In this document: piece by piece, positions 34,519 through 43,832 of the stretch
Numbering within the stretch: the first letter of the stretch is position 1
How the letters are laid out: each line of letters begins with the position of its first letter
Assembly: GCF_018130145.1 (NCBI RefSeq)
Contig: NZ_JAFCMB010000003.1
Coordinates: 1 to 64,000, forward strand
Direction: 5' to 3'
Origin: Bradyrhizobium sp. AUGA SZCCT0176
GTDB taxonomy: Bacteria; Pseudomonadota; Alphaproteobacteria; Rhizobiales; Xanthobacteraceae
DNA length: 64,000 bases
Notes under the pieces: model-generated
Seen by the model: only the letters and a program-made list of their open reading frames with translations
What the model was told of the DNA's origin: nothing
Database searches by the model: none
Made by a program: the position numbers and the translations under genes

Positions 34519-36138
34519 TTGTCTCAAAATTCTTCCAAGACCAAATCGACCACCGTCAAGGACGCCACCTTCAACCTGCTGCGGGCGTTCGGCGTGAAAA
34601 AAGTGTTCGGCAATCCCGGCTCGACGGAATTGCCGTTCCTGAGCGACTGGCCTGACGACATCGATTACGTGCTGGGGCTGCACGAAGCCTCCGTGGTCGG
34701 CATGGCCGACGGCTATGCGCAGGCGACCCGCAACGCCGGCTTCGTCAACCTGCATTCCGCCGCCGGCGTCGGCAATGCGCTCGGCAACATCTTCAACGCC
34801 TACCGCAACCAGACGCCGATCGTCATTACCGCCGGCCAGCAGGCGCGCTCGATCATGCCGCTGCTGCCGTTCCTGTTTGCCGAACGGGCGACGGAATTTC
34901 CGCAGCCTTATGTAAAGTACAGCATCGAGCCGGCGCGGCCCGAGGACGTGCCGGCCGCGATCGCGCGCGCCTATTACGTCGCGATGCAGCCGCCGTGCGG
35001 ACCGACCTTCGTCTCGGTGCCGGTCGACGACTGGACGCGGCCGACGCAGCCGGTGGAAGCGCGCCAGGTCAGCCGCGAGCTCGGGCCTGATCCGGCTGCG
35101 ATGAAGGCGCTGGTATCAGCGCTCAACGACAGCAAACGCCCTGCCCTCGTCGTTGGCCCCAGCGTCGATCGCGCGGAGGCCGTCGACCTGATGGTGCGCG
35201 TGGCAGAGAAAGCCCGCGCCGCGGTGTGGGTCAGCCCGTTCTCGGCGCGCTGTTCGTTTCCGGAGCGTCATCCGCAATTCGCGGGCTTTTTGCATGCCTC
35301 GCCGGGACAGGTTTCCGACGCGCTGCGCGACCACGACCTCGTGGTCGTGATCGGCGCGCCAATTTTCACCTTCCATGTCGAAGGCCACGCCGCGATCTTC
35401 GATGGCGCCACCACGATCTTCCAGATCACCGACGATCCGACCGCGGCGGCGGTGACGCCGTCAGGCACCAGTATCGTCGCGACGATGAAGCCGGCGCTGA
35501 CGATGCTGCTGGAACTGTTGCCCGAAACGCAGCGCGTGATCCCTGCGGGCCGCGCGCTGCTTCCCGCGCCTTTGGCCGCGGATCCGATCCCCACCGAATT
35601 CCTGCTGGATGCGCTGTTCCACGCCATGCCCAAGGATGCCGCGCTGGTCGAGGAAGCGCCGTCGCACCGCCCGGCGATGCAAAAATTCATGCCGATGCGC
35701 GGCCAGGACAGTTTTTACACCATGGCGAGCGGCGGCCTCGGCTACAGCCTGCCCGCCGCGGTCGGAATATCACTGGGACGTCCCGAGGTGCGTACCGTCT
35801 GCCTGATCGGTGATGGGTCGGCGATGTATTCGATCCAGGCGCTGTGGACCGCGGCCCAGCGCAAGCTGCCGCTGACGGTGGTGGTGATCAACAATTCCGG
35901 CTACGGCGCGATGCGCTCGTTCAGTCAGGTGATGCAGGTCCGCAACGTGCCCGGCCTCGAACTGCCCGACCTCGATTTCGTCAAGATTGCGGAGGGCATG
36001 GGCTGCGACGCGGTGCGCGTCAGCAAGGCATCGGAGCTTGGCGCTGCGCTGAAGCGCGGGCTGGCGCATGAGGGTGCCAGCCTGATCGAGGTGATGGTGG
36101 ATTCGGCGGTGCCGCTGCTTTACACGAAGAAGGATTGA
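34519..36138 (+). CDS. mdlC: Benzoylformate decarboxylase, 539 aa
   Basis: ThDP enzyme converting benzoylformate to benzaldehyde and CO2 (mandelate pathway). The residues known from the Pseudomonas enzyme are all present: Ser in FGNPGSTELPF, Glu in LGLHEASVVGMADGYA, the first active-site His in VNLHSAAGVGNALG and the second in PERHPQFAGFLHA. The ThDP motif is GDGSAMYSIQALW ending in VVINNSGYG. The frame is open back to 34387, but that part only translates the palindromic element. A TTG at 34519 with GAGGG eight bases upstream gives the usual enzyme length. No mandelate dehydrogenase lies beside it. Confidence 0.92.
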   Translation: MSQNSSKTKSTTVKDATFNLLRAFGVKKVFGNPGSTELPFLSDWPDDIDYVLGLHEASVVGMADGYAQATRNAGFVNLHSAAGVGNALGNIFNAYRNQTPIVITAGQQARSIMPLLPFLFAERATEFPQPYVKYSIEPARPEDVPAAIARAYYVAMQPPCGPTFVSVPVDDWTRPTQPVEARQVSRELGPDPAAMKALVSALNDSKRPALVVGPSVDRAEAVDLMVRVAEKARAAVWVSPFSARCSFPERHPQFAGFLHASPGQVSDALRDHDLVVVIGAPIFTFHVEGHAAIFDGATTIFQITDDPTAAAVTPSGTSIVATMKPALTMLLELLPETQRVIPAGRALLPAPLAADPIPTEFLLDALFHAMPKDAALVEEAPSHRPAMQKFMPMRGQDSFYTMASGGLGYSLPAAVGISLGRPEVRTVCLIGDGSAMYSIQALWTAAQRKLPLTVVVINNSGYGAMRSFSQVMQVRNVPGLELPDLDFVKIAEGMGCDAVRVSKASELGAALKRGLAHEGASLIEVMVDSAVPLLYTKKD

Positions 36139-36158
36139 CGCGGCCCCCGCTCTCTCCG

Positions 36159-36242
36159 CGTCATTGCGAGGAGCACTTGCGACGAAGCAATCCATCTTTC
36201 TTTTCTTGGCTGTGGATTGCTTCGCTGCGCTCGCAATGACGG
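36159..36242. repeat. Palindromic intergenic element, CATTGCGAG family
   Basis: Outer ends GCGTCATTGCGAG / CTCGCAATGACG with an inner GAAGCAATCCA / TGGATTGCTTC pair. It lies between converging genes. A second member is at 43887-44006. Confidence 0.8.
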
Positions 36243-36255
36243 AGGAGGACCTCCG

Positions 36256-37050
36256 TCACTTCCCGTAAGCTTCCCGCATCTTGGCCTGGATCTTCGCCAT
36301 GCCTGATATCCAGCGATCGTAATTCTCGGTCTTCTTGCGCATGTAACCGAGCACCTGTGGATGCGGCAGAATCGCAAAGGTTTCCTGCTCCAGGCCCGCG
36401 AGTACATCCTGCGCCACCTGTTCGGCCGACAGATCGCCGTCGCCGGATTGCGGGCCTTTTGGAATCGACCTCAGCATCGCGGTATCGACGCCCTGCGGAC
36501 ACAGGATCGAAACCTTGATGCCGTCGGCCTTGTGCGAGATCGCGAGATTTTCCGCAAAGCCCACGGCCGCATGTTTGGTGGTCGAATAGGCCGGGCTGCC
36601 GACCTGCGACAGCAGTCCCGCCGCTGAAATCGTGTTGAGGAAATAGCCACCGCCGCGCGCCTTCATGCGCGGGATCAGGTGCCGCGCGGCATAGACATGC
36701 GCCATGACGTGAACCGCCCAGCTTCGTGACCAGGGCTCGTCCGAAGTTCCGCCCGCGTTGGTGGATAGCGGATCGAAGCCGCCGCCGATTCCGGCATTGG
36801 AACAGAACAACGCGATCGGGCCGAATTGCTTCTCGGTCTCCTCGATGACGTGCAGGACATCCTTTTCCTTGCCGACATCGCATTTGAAGGCCGCACCATT
36901 GATCGGGGTGGCGACGGTTCGCGCGCCGTCCGGATTGATGTCGGCGACCACGACCTTGGCCGCGCCCGCACGGTGGAAGGCTTCGCACAGCGCCCGGCCG
37001 ATGCCGCTGGCGCCGCCGGTGACAACCACGACTTTTCCGGTCACCTGCAT
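36256..37050 (-). CDS. SDR-family oxidoreductase, 264 aa
   Basis: NAD(P)-dependent short-chain dehydrogenase. The cofactor motif TGGASGIGRALCEAF is at residues 11-25, followed by VVVADIN (acidic residue suggesting NAD preference), FCSNAGIGGG, and the catalytic Ser (NTISAAG) and YSTTKHA (YxxxK). The ATG at 37050 has GGGGAG eight bases upstream; the open frame to 37245 lacks conserved sequence. It faces the benzoylformate decarboxylase gene across a palindromic element. The substrate is unknown. Confidence 0.9.
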   Translation of the reverse strand: MQVTGKVVVVTGGASGIGRALCEAFHRAGAAKVVVADINPDGARTVATPINGAAFKCDVGKEKDVLHVIEETEKQFGPIALFCSNAGIGGGFDPLSTNAGGTSDEPWSRSWAVHVMAHVYAARHLIPRMKARGGGYFLNTISAAGLLSQVGSPAYSTTKHAAVGFAENLAISHKADGIKVSILCPQGVDTAMLRSIPKGPQSGDGDLSAEQVAQDVLAGLEQETFAILPHPQVLGYMRKKTENYDRWISGMAKIQAKMREAYGK

Positions 37051-37281
37051 GGCCGTTCTCCCCTTGATTACTGTTTTCAACTGAACCCGGATCGGAAACG
37101 TAAGCCTCGCCCGGAAAATTGTCACGGAGCGATAAAACGTGCCCCCAGGATCGTCAATGCGCTGTCCGATCCCTCGGCCGCCATCGCAACTGAAGCTTGA
37201 TTTTGGCCCGCCAATCGCCACTTTTGCGGGTGATCGCCCGCCCAATGTCTCATTGCCCTCTCATCGAGCCCTCCACGACGC

Positions 37282-38745
37282 ATGGCCCCCAGTTTTCAGG
37301 ATATCGTCGAGGAAGCGCGGTTGTCGGCGCGGGCGCTGTTGGATTACGGCGACAGCTTCTTCCATCCGACGGTGCGGCTCGGCGTCACCGGCCTGTCCCG
37401 CGCCGGCAAGACCGTGTTCATCACGGCGCTGATCCACGGCCTCACCCGCGGCGGCCGTTTTCCGGTGTTCGAAGCGTATGCGACCGGGCGCATCGCCCGC
37501 GCCCGGCTCGAGCCGCAGCCCGATGACGCGGTGCCGCGCTTCGATTACGAGAACCACGTCCGCACCCTGATCGAGGAGCGGCGCTGGCCGGCATCCACCG
37601 TCGACATCAGCGAGTTACGACTGGTGATGGACTATCAGCGCCAGAACGGCGCCGATCGCACGCTGACGCTTGATATCGTCGACTATCCCGGCGAATGGCT
37701 GCTCGACCTGCCGCTGCTCAACAAGAGTTTCGAGCAATGGTCGGCCGAGAGCCTTGCGCTCTCACGCGAAGGCCCGCGCGAAAAGCTCGCCACGCCCTGG
37801 CACGAGCATCTGGCGACGCTGACCGCCGAGGCCCGCGAGGACGAACCCGCGGCGCGCATGGCGGCGAAGCTGTTCACCGATTATTTGCGCGCCTGCCGCG
37901 ACGAGCGCTTCGCGATGAGCCTGCTGCCGCCCGGACGCTTCCTGATGCCGGGCAATCTTGCAGGCTCGCCGGCGCTGACCTTCGCGCCGCTCGACGTGCC
38001 AACCGACGGCACCGCGCCCGACGGTTCGCTGTGGGCAATGATGCGGCGGCGTTACGAGGCCTACAAGGATGTCGTGGTGCGGCCGTTCTTCCGCGATCAT
38101 TTCGCGCGGCTCGATCGCCAGATCGTGCTGGTCGACGCGCTCGCGGCGTTCAACGCCGGACCGGAAGCGCTGCACGATCTCGAAGCCGCGCTCGCCGGCA
38201 TCCTCGATTGCTTCCGGATCGGCCGCAGCACGATTCTGAGCAATCTGTTCCGGCCGCGGATCGATCGCATCCTGTTTGCCGCGACCAAGGCCGATCATTT
38301 GCATCATTCCAGCCATGACCGGCTGGAGGCCATATTGCGCCGTGCCGTCGCCAAGGCGGCCGACCGCGCCGAATATGCCGGAGCGTCCATCGACGTCGTG
38401 GCATTGGCCGCGGTGCGCGCCACCCGCGAGGCGATGGTGGCGCGCGGCCGGGAAAAACTGCCCTCGCTACTGGGTACGCCGGCATCAGGTGAAGTCGCCA
38501 ATGGTGATACGTTCGACGGCGAAACGGAGGTCGCGACCTTTCCGGGTGACCTGCCCATCGATCCCGAGGAACTTTTCAAAGGCACGTTCCGCGGCCTCTC
38601 CAGCACGCCTTCCGAAAAGGCCGATTATCGCTTCCTGCGCTTCCGGCCGCCGCTGTTGCAGCGCGAAGGCGGCGAAGAGCCGGCTCTGCCTCACATCCGC
38701 CTTGACCGCGCCCTCCAGTTCCTGATCGGAGACAAACTGCAATGA
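37282..38745 (+). CDS. ycjX: YcjX-family P-loop NTPase, 487 aa
   Basis: GTPase-like protein of the YcjX family (COG3106), linked to envelope stress in enterobacteria. The P-loop GLSRAGKTVF lies near residue 40, with RTLTLDIVDYPGEWLLDLPLL as the switch region and LFAATKADHLHHSSH as the base-recognition segment. The length is normal. It overlaps the next gene by four bases (ATGA), and the YcjX-YcjF pair is a conserved arrangement. Cytosolic but probably membrane-associated through its partner. Confidence 0.92.
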   Translation: MAPSFQDIVEEARLSARALLDYGDSFFHPTVRLGVTGLSRAGKTVFITALIHGLTRGGRFPVFEAYATGRIARARLEPQPDDAVPRFDYENHVRTLIEERRWPASTVDISELRLVMDYQRQNGADRTLTLDIVDYPGEWLLDLPLLNKSFEQWSAESLALSREGPREKLATPWHEHLATLTAEAREDEPAARMAAKLFTDYLRACRDERFAMSLLPPGRFLMPGNLAGSPALTFAPLDVPTDGTAPDGSLWAMMRRRYEAYKDVVVRPFFRDHFARLDRQIVLVDALAAFNAGPEALHDLEAALAGILDCFRIGRSTILSNLFRPRIDRILFAATKADHLHHSSHDRLEAILRRAVAKAADRAEYAGASIDVVALAAVRATREAMVARGREKLPSLLGTPASGEVANGDTFDGETEVATFPGDLPIDPEELFKGTFRGLSSTPSEKADYRFLRFRPPLLQREGGEEPALPHIRLDRALQFLIGDKLQ

Positions 38746-39773
38746 GCGAGAAGACGCCCCATCGGCGGCCGGCGACGTTCAAGCTCGACGATCCCGGCGT
38801 GATCGTGATGGATCCGGATGATGCCAGCCGCCCCGCGCGCGGCACGGTGCACATCACGCCGGAGCCCGACCCTGCGCAGTTGCCGGTGCCGATCGACAGG
38901 CCGCTGGTCCCGGCCAGGCGCGGCTTCCGCTGGGGCACGCTGTTCTGGACCGCCACCGGCGGGCTGGTGTTGCTCGGCCTCGGGCTCGGCGTTGTCAACC
39001 TGATCGAGGATCTGTTCGCGCGCAGCCAGACAATGGGTTACGTCGCGCTGGCGTTTGCCGTCGCCGCGGCGCTGGCGCTGACGGTTGTGATCGCGCGCGA
39101 AGCGTTCGGGCTGGCGAGGCTTGCCGCCATCGAGAAGCTGCACCAGCGCGCCGCCGAAGTGTTGCTCAGCGACGATCGCGCCGCCAGCCGCGCCATCGTC
39201 AATGACCTCTTGAAGCTCGCGCATCAGAACCCGCAACTGGCGCGCGCCCGCGCCACGCTGGTGGGTCACGCTGACGACATCATCGACGGCGCCGACATGA
39301 TCAAGCTGGCCGAGCGCGAATTGATGGCGCCGCTCGACGAGGAGGCGCGGCGGCTGGTCTCCACGGCGGCGCAACGCGTCTCGGTCGTGACAGCGGTCAG
39401 CCCGCGCGCGCTGATCGACGTGCTGTTCGTGTTCGTCGCCGCCATGCGGCTGATCCGGCAATTGGCGCGGCTCTATGGCGGCCGGCCGGGAACGCTCGGC
39501 ATGCTCAGCCTGCTGCGCCATGTGATCGGCCACCTCGCCGTCACCGGCGGCATGGCGATTGGCGACAGCCTGGTGCAGCAGATGCTCGGCCATGGCATCG
39601 CGGCCAAACTTTCGCAGCGGCTCGGCGAAGGCGTGCTCAACGGGCTGCTCACCGCCCGGCTCGGCCTCGCCGCCATCGACGTGACACGGCCGCTACCCTT
39701 CACCGCGCTGCCGCGGCCCGCACTCGGCGATCTCGCCAAAGACCTTTTGCGCAAGCGCGACGGCGAGGAGTGA
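38742..39773 (+). CDS. ycjF: YcjF-family (DUF697) inner-membrane protein, 343 aa
   Basis: Partner of YcjX. Residues 1-60 are cytosolic and proline-rich, then two transmembrane helices follow (TLFWTATGGLVLLGLGLGVV and VALAFAVAAALALTVVIAREAF). The DUF697 region includes IDVLFVFVAAMRLIRQLARLYGGRPGTLGMLSLLRHVIGHLAVTG with further hydrophobic helices. It is translationally coupled to ycjX. Its last 81 bases overlap, tail to tail, the end of the glycosyltransferase gene on the other strand. Confidence 0.9.
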   Translation: MSEKTPHRRPATFKLDDPGVIVMDPDDASRPARGTVHITPEPDPAQLPVPIDRPLVPARRGFRWGTLFWTATGGLVLLGLGLGVVNLIEDLFARSQTMGYVALAFAVAAALALTVVIAREAFGLARLAAIEKLHQRAAEVLLSDDRAASRAIVNDLLKLAHQNPQLARARATLVGHADDIIDGADMIKLAERELMAPLDEEARRLVSTAAQRVSVVTAVSPRALIDVLFVFVAAMRLIRQLARLYGGRPGTLGMLSLLRHVIGHLAVTGGMAIGDSLVQQMLGHGIAAKLSQRLGEGVLNGLLTARLGLAAIDVTRPLPFTALPRPALGDLAKDLLRKRDGEE

Positions 39774-41351
39774 CATCTCCGGCTGTGCGTTGCCGGCCAG
39801 TACGCGCCAGCGGAACAGCGGCGTGTCCGGCGGCGGCGAGAGTTCGGGCGTCCAGCCGGTCAGCTTCTCCAGCGCATAGGTATCCATCACCACGCCGCGC
39901 CAGCTGCGCTCGACCCGTTCGAGCGGCTGCCGCTTGGCTGACGTGAGATCCCAGATCGGCAGGCGGTTGTCCGGCTCGCGCGCGACGTAGAGGCCGGCGT
40001 GATCCCGGATCAGATTCATGCCGGGATCGCTAAAGCCCTGAAACCTGCCGCGCTCGTTGATTTGAATAACCGGCACGCGGCCGTTGAAATACCAGCGCAG
40101 CATCGCGTAGGTGCGATAGTCCGTCGTGGCGATCCAGGTCGCGCCGGTCCTCTGCAACTGATCCTGGGCGCGCGCCACCACCTGCTGATAGCCGGCCTCG
40201 CCGCCGACCGGATCGGCGCGGCCGATCAGGTTCCAGGGGACCGCGACATAATAGAAGAACACGCCGACGACGAAGGCGATGCCGGATATCACCGCGACCC
40301 TCGCCCATTTGACGGTGGATGTGATCATCCATTCCGGCCAGCCCTCGCGCGGCAGCATCGCGATGTTGATGGCAGTGGCGGCAAATCCGGCCGGCCACAG
40401 AAACATCGGCCAGGTATCGCCGACGCGCAATGTCAGCGACTTCCAGAAGAAGTAGCCGAACGGCACGATGACAGCAGTCGAGAGCAGGATCGCGACCGGC
40501 TCGCGATGGCGATAGCCGCGCCACGCCGTCAGCGCCACGCCCGACAGCACCACCGGCAACAGCACGAAGCCGACGAGGCCGAACTGCAGGCCGAGATAAT
40601 CGCCGACGGTGCGGAGTGACCATTGATGGGTCGCGACCGCGCGCACGAACTGGAAGCGGAACGAGGCCCAGTCGTGCTGGTAGTTCCAGATCAGCACCGG
40701 CGCGAACATGATCAATGCAATCAGCGCCGCTGCCCACGGATAGGGACTGAGCAGCCAGCGCCGCCGCCAGTCCGGCACCAGCGCAAACGCCAGCACTGCG
40801 GGCAGCAGCATGATCACGGTGAATTTCGACAGCATCGCCAGGCCGGCGAACAGCCCGGCGACGAGCCACCAGCGCGCATTGCCGCTTTCATGGAGCCGGA
40901 CCAGCGACCACAGCATCGCGACCGCGAGCGGGATCATCGCCGTATCGGGCGCCACCTTCGCCATCAGCAGCCCGTAGTAAAGCGCGGCCTCCGGCATCAG
41001 CAGGGCGAACACGATGGCGCGAAAATCACGGGTGACGCGACGGACGATATCGGCAAGCAGCAGCTGCGTGATCAGCATCGCGACGATGCCGCCGAACCGC
41101 ACGCCGAGATTGGTGTCGCCGAAAATCGCAGTGCCTGATCGAATCAGCCAGGCAATCCCGGGCGGATGGTCGAGAAAGGCCAGCGCGCTCTCCTTCGACC
41201 AGGTCCAGTAATAGGCCTCGTCGGTGCGCAGCTCGATTACCCCGGCATAGATCAGCCGCATCGCCGTCATCGCGGCGATCAACGCCACCACGGCAAGCCA
41301 TGGCCGGCCGGCGCTATCCGGTTTGTTGCTGTTGTCGGGGGCGTTCGTCAC
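39693..41351 (-). CDS. GT39-family membrane glycosyltransferase (ArnT/PMT-like), 552 aa
   Basis: A many-helix enzyme that moves sugars from polyprenyl-linked donors. The N-terminal catalytic loop is LRTDEAYYWTWSKESALAFLDHPPGIAWLIRSG, with the acidic residues and DHPP motif of the ArnT/dolichyl-mannosyltransferase group. About eleven hydrophobic segments follow, then a soluble C-terminal part (WIATTDYRTYAMLRWYFNG). The acceptor is unknown; lipid A or another envelope glycan is possible. Its 3' end overlaps the end of ycjF by 81 bases on the opposite strand. Confidence 0.88.
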   Translation of the reverse strand: MTNAPDNSNKPDSAGRPWLAVVALIAAMTAMRLIYAGVIELRTDEAYYWTWSKESALAFLDHPPGIAWLIRSGTAIFGDTNLGVRFGGIVAMLITQLLLADIVRRVTRDFRAIVFALLMPEAALYYGLLMAKVAPDTAMIPLAVAMLWSLVRLHESGNARWWLVAGLFAGLAMLSKFTVIMLLPAVLAFALVPDWRRRWLLSPYPWAAALIALIMFAPVLIWNYQHDWASFRFQFVRAVATHQWSLRTVGDYLGLQFGLVGFVLLPVVLSGVALTAWRGYRHREPVAILLSTAVIVPFGYFFWKSLTLRVGDTWPMFLWPAGFAATAINIAMLPREGWPEWMITSTVKWARVAVISGIAFVVGVFFYYVAVPWNLIGRADPVGGEAGYQQVVARAQDQLQRTGATWIATTDYRTYAMLRWYFNGRVPVIQINERGRFQGFSDPGMNLIRDHAGLYVAREPDNRLPIWDLTSAKRQPLERVERSWRGVVMDTYALEKLTGWTPELSPPPDTPLFRWRVLAGNAQPEMSLLAVALAQKVFGEIAECGPRQRGEG

Positions 41352-41475
41352 GGCGCTTTTTCTTCGACTCCCGAGGGGGTGTCAACGTTTCGCGGCGGAA
41401 AAGGTGATTGCCGGGACCACGTTGCAGGGTGTTCACCAAGCGAATAAGGCAATATTGTCGCCGACAGCTTCACTG

Positions 41476-43218
41476 ATGGACCGCATGGCCTCCCTGTCCC
41501 GTAAACAAATCACAGCCGCCCTGCGCGGCACCAGCCTGCGGCAAATCCGTCTGGCCAGCGGCGTGGTGCTGTTTGCCTATCTGGTCAGCCATTTCGTCAA
41601 CCACGCGCTCGGCAATATCTCGATGGAGGCCCTGGCCAGCGGCGTCTACTGGCACACGCTGTTCTGGCATTCTCTGCCGGTCACGCTGGTGTTCTATGCG
41701 GCCTGCCTCATTCACACCGGGCTCGGCATCTGGGCGCTGTACGAGCGCCGGCAATTCCGCTGGAAAGCAATCGAGCCGCTGCAGCTTGTGCTGGGCCTCA
41801 GCATTCCCGCGATGATCATCACCCACGTGATCGGCGTGCGGCTCGGCTATTCGCTGTACGGTCTCGAAATACTCTACCCGCAGGTGTTCTTTGCGTACTG
41901 GATCTCATGGCCGCCGCTCAAAATGTGGCTGCTGTTTGCGGTTCTGGTGATCTCCTGGACGCACGGCTGCATCGGTCTGTATCTGTGGCTGCGCATGAAG
42001 GCGTTCTACAAGACCGCCGCGCCCTATCTGCTGGCGTCAGCGGTGCTGATTCCGACGCTTGCCATGCTCGGCCTCTACCAGGGCGGACGCATCGTCGTCG
42101 ACAGCGACAGCGTCGAATGGCGGGCGGAGAATCTCAAACCATCCCAGACGGGGACATCGGCTGAAAAGGCCGTGTTGAACGATATCACAAACTATCTTCT
42201 GATCGGCTATTGGGGACTGCTCATTGTTGCCCTGCTGGCAAAAGGCGCGCGTGCCATCCACGAGCGCCGTGGCGGCATGATCAACCTGTCCTATGGCAAC
42301 GGCCGAACGATCCGGGTGCCGAAGGGTCTCAGCGTGCTCGAGGCCAGCCTGCGCCACAACGTGCCCCATGCCAGCGTGTGCGGCGGCCGCGCGCGCTGCT
42401 CCACCTGCCGTATCCGCATCATCGGCGACCACCACGACCTGCCCGAACCCTCGCAGCGCGAGGCCTTCGTGCTCGGCCGCGTCGGCACGTCGGATCCGTC
42501 GATCCGCCTCGCCTGTCAGTTGCGGCCGGCAAACGACCTCTCCTTCTTCCAGCTCTTCCTGCCGCACACCATGTCGGCCGACGCACCGTCGTCCAGTCCG
42601 ACGCGGATCGGCCAGGAGCGTTATCTCGTCAGCATGTTCGTGGACATGCGCGGCTCGACCAAGCTTGCGGAAAAACGCCTGCCCTTCGACACCGTCTTCA
42701 TCGTCAATCGATTCCTCGGCGCGGTATCGCAGGCGGTGATCGAAAGCGGCGGCCGGCCGAACCAGTTCGTCGGCGACGGCATGCTGGCGCTGTTCGGGCT
42801 TGCCACCAGCCGACAGGAGGCCTGCCGGCAGGCGCTGCGGGCCGCCGCCATGATCGCCGCCAATGTCGACGAGGTGAACAGGTTTCTGGAACATGATCTG
42901 CGCGAACCGATCCGTTTCGGCATCGGCATCAATGGCGGCGAGGTGATCGTCGGCGACATCGGCTACCGCGACCATATGGTGTTCACCGCGCTCGGCGATC
43001 CCGTCAATGTCGCCGCGCGCCTGCAGGACATGACCAAGAGCCTTTCCTGCGAGGTGGTGATCTCGGACGAGGTCCGCGCCGCCGCAGGCCTGTCCGCCGA
43101 CGCGCTGCCGCAACATGAAGTCGAGATCCGCGGCCGCAACGAGCCGATGATCGTGCGCCGCGTGTCGGATGCGAGGGAGTTGACGGCGCTGGTCGACGAG
43201 AACGCCGCCGCGGCGTGA
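41476..43218 (+). CDS. Membrane cyclase: cytochrome-b-like anchor, 2Fe-2S ferredoxin and class III cyclase domains, 580 aa
   Basis: Three modules in one chain. About residues 15-260 form six to seven helices with histidines in LVSHFVNHALGN, LIHTGLGIW, IITHVIGVRLG and SWTHGCIGLY, consistent with haem ligands of succinate-dehydrogenase-type anchors. Residues near 275-355 are a plant-type 2Fe-2S ferredoxin (VCGGRARCSTCRIRI and LACQLRP give four cysteines). The last 190 residues are a cyclase domain: MFVDMRGSTKLAEK and FVGDGMLALFG hold the metal aspartates and ALGDPVNVAARLQD the Asn/Arg pair. It is probably a redox- or quinone-responsive cAMP producer. The frame opens at 41323; the ATG at 41476 (MDRMASLSRKQ) is chosen by the module boundary. 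Confidence 0.88.
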   Translation: MDRMASLSRKQITAALRGTSLRQIRLASGVVLFAYLVSHFVNHALGNISMEALASGVYWHTLFWHSLPVTLVFYAACLIHTGLGIWALYERRQFRWKAIEPLQLVLGLSIPAMIITHVIGVRLGYSLYGLEILYPQVFFAYWISWPPLKMWLLFAVLVISWTHGCIGLYLWLRMKAFYKTAAPYLLASAVLIPTLAMLGLYQGGRIVVDSDSVEWRAENLKPSQTGTSAEKAVLNDITNYLLIGYWGLLIVALLAKGARAIHERRGGMINLSYGNGRTIRVPKGLSVLEASLRHNVPHASVCGGRARCSTCRIRIIGDHHDLPEPSQREAFVLGRVGTSDPSIRLACQLRPANDLSFFQLFLPHTMSADAPSSSPTRIGQERYLVSMFVDMRGSTKLAEKRLPFDTVFIVNRFLGAVSQAVIESGGRPNQFVGDGMLALFGLATSRQEACRQALRAAAMIAANVDEVNRFLEHDLREPIRFGIGINGGEVIVGDIGYRDHMVFTALGDPVNVAARLQDMTKSLSCEVVISDEVRAAAGLSADALPQHEVEIRGRNEPMIVRRVSDARELTALVDENAAAA

Positions 43219-43240
43219 CGGCGGCGTCAGCCGAAGTCGC

Positions 43241-43370
43241 AGGGTGGGCAGCGCACTTGCCCCGTGCCCACCATTCTCTTGCACGAATGCCACAAGGATG
43301 GTGGGCACGCGGAGCCTGTCATCGGGCGCGCATTCGCGCGACCCGCCGGCTTTGCCCACCCTACCATTCC
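43241..43370. repeat. Palindromic element with AGGGTGGGCA / TGCCCACCCT ends
   Basis: Outer inverted ends plus an inner GTGCCCACCAT / ATGGTGGGCAC pair. Positions 43314-43345 are the exact reverse complement of 43903-43934. The rest of the gap to 43565 is the leader of the histidine-rich gene, which includes a direct repeat of about 17 bases (CAGACTGAAACTGAAAC twice). Confidence 0.75.
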
Positions 43371-43565
43371 ATTCGCGCAACCTCTCCCTGAACAGGCATT
43401 CAGAAAATTCTGCCCGATCGAGACGCAGTTTTCTCGAACCCGCTTTTTGGCGCGTACGACTGATAGGCGATGGGTCAGACTGAAACTGAAACCCAGACTG
43501 AAACTGAAACGATCAACCCGCGCCAGGACAAGATGTCGAACGCGCATCATTGAAGGAGAAAGACC

Positions 43566-43811
43566 ATGCGTAAAGTTGCTCTCGCTCTCGCCGCCGCCAC
43601 TTCCCTCGGTGTTATGGCGCTGGCTCCCACCACCGCTTCGGCGGGAGGGTTTTGGCCGCATCACCACCATCACCACCACCACGGTCACTGGGGCCACGGT
43701 CACGGCTTCCGCGTCGGCTTCATCGGTGGCGGTTATGACGGCTGCTACGTGACCCGCCGGGTGTTCACCCCGTACGGCGTTGTCCTCCGCACCGTCAACG
43801 TCTGCTACTAA
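43566..43811 (+). CDS. Secreted histidine-rich small protein, copy 1, 81 aa
   Basis: The signal peptide MRKVALALAAATSLGVMALAPTTASA is followed by GGFWPHHHHHHHHGHWGHGHGF, a cluster of eleven histidines, and a conserved tail VGFIGGGYDGCYVTRRVFTPYGVVLRTVNVCY with two cysteines. AAGGAG precedes the ATG. The His cluster suggests metal binding (Ni, Co, Cu or Zn) outside the cytoplasm; the tail could form a small disulfide-closed beta hairpin. A near-duplicate lies at 44276-44536 with the same leader, tail and terminator. Function unknown. Confidence 0.85.
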   Translation: MRKVALALAAATSLGVMALAPTTASAGGFWPHHHHHHHHGHWGHGHGFRVGFIGGGYDGCYVTRRVFTPYGVVLRTVNVCY

Positions 43812-43832
43812 TCGAACCACTCGTTCGGTTCA

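Noticed and set aside
42037..43380. Minus-strand open frame of 447 codons
   Set aside because: Antisense of the membrane cyclase gene; no recognisable domain.
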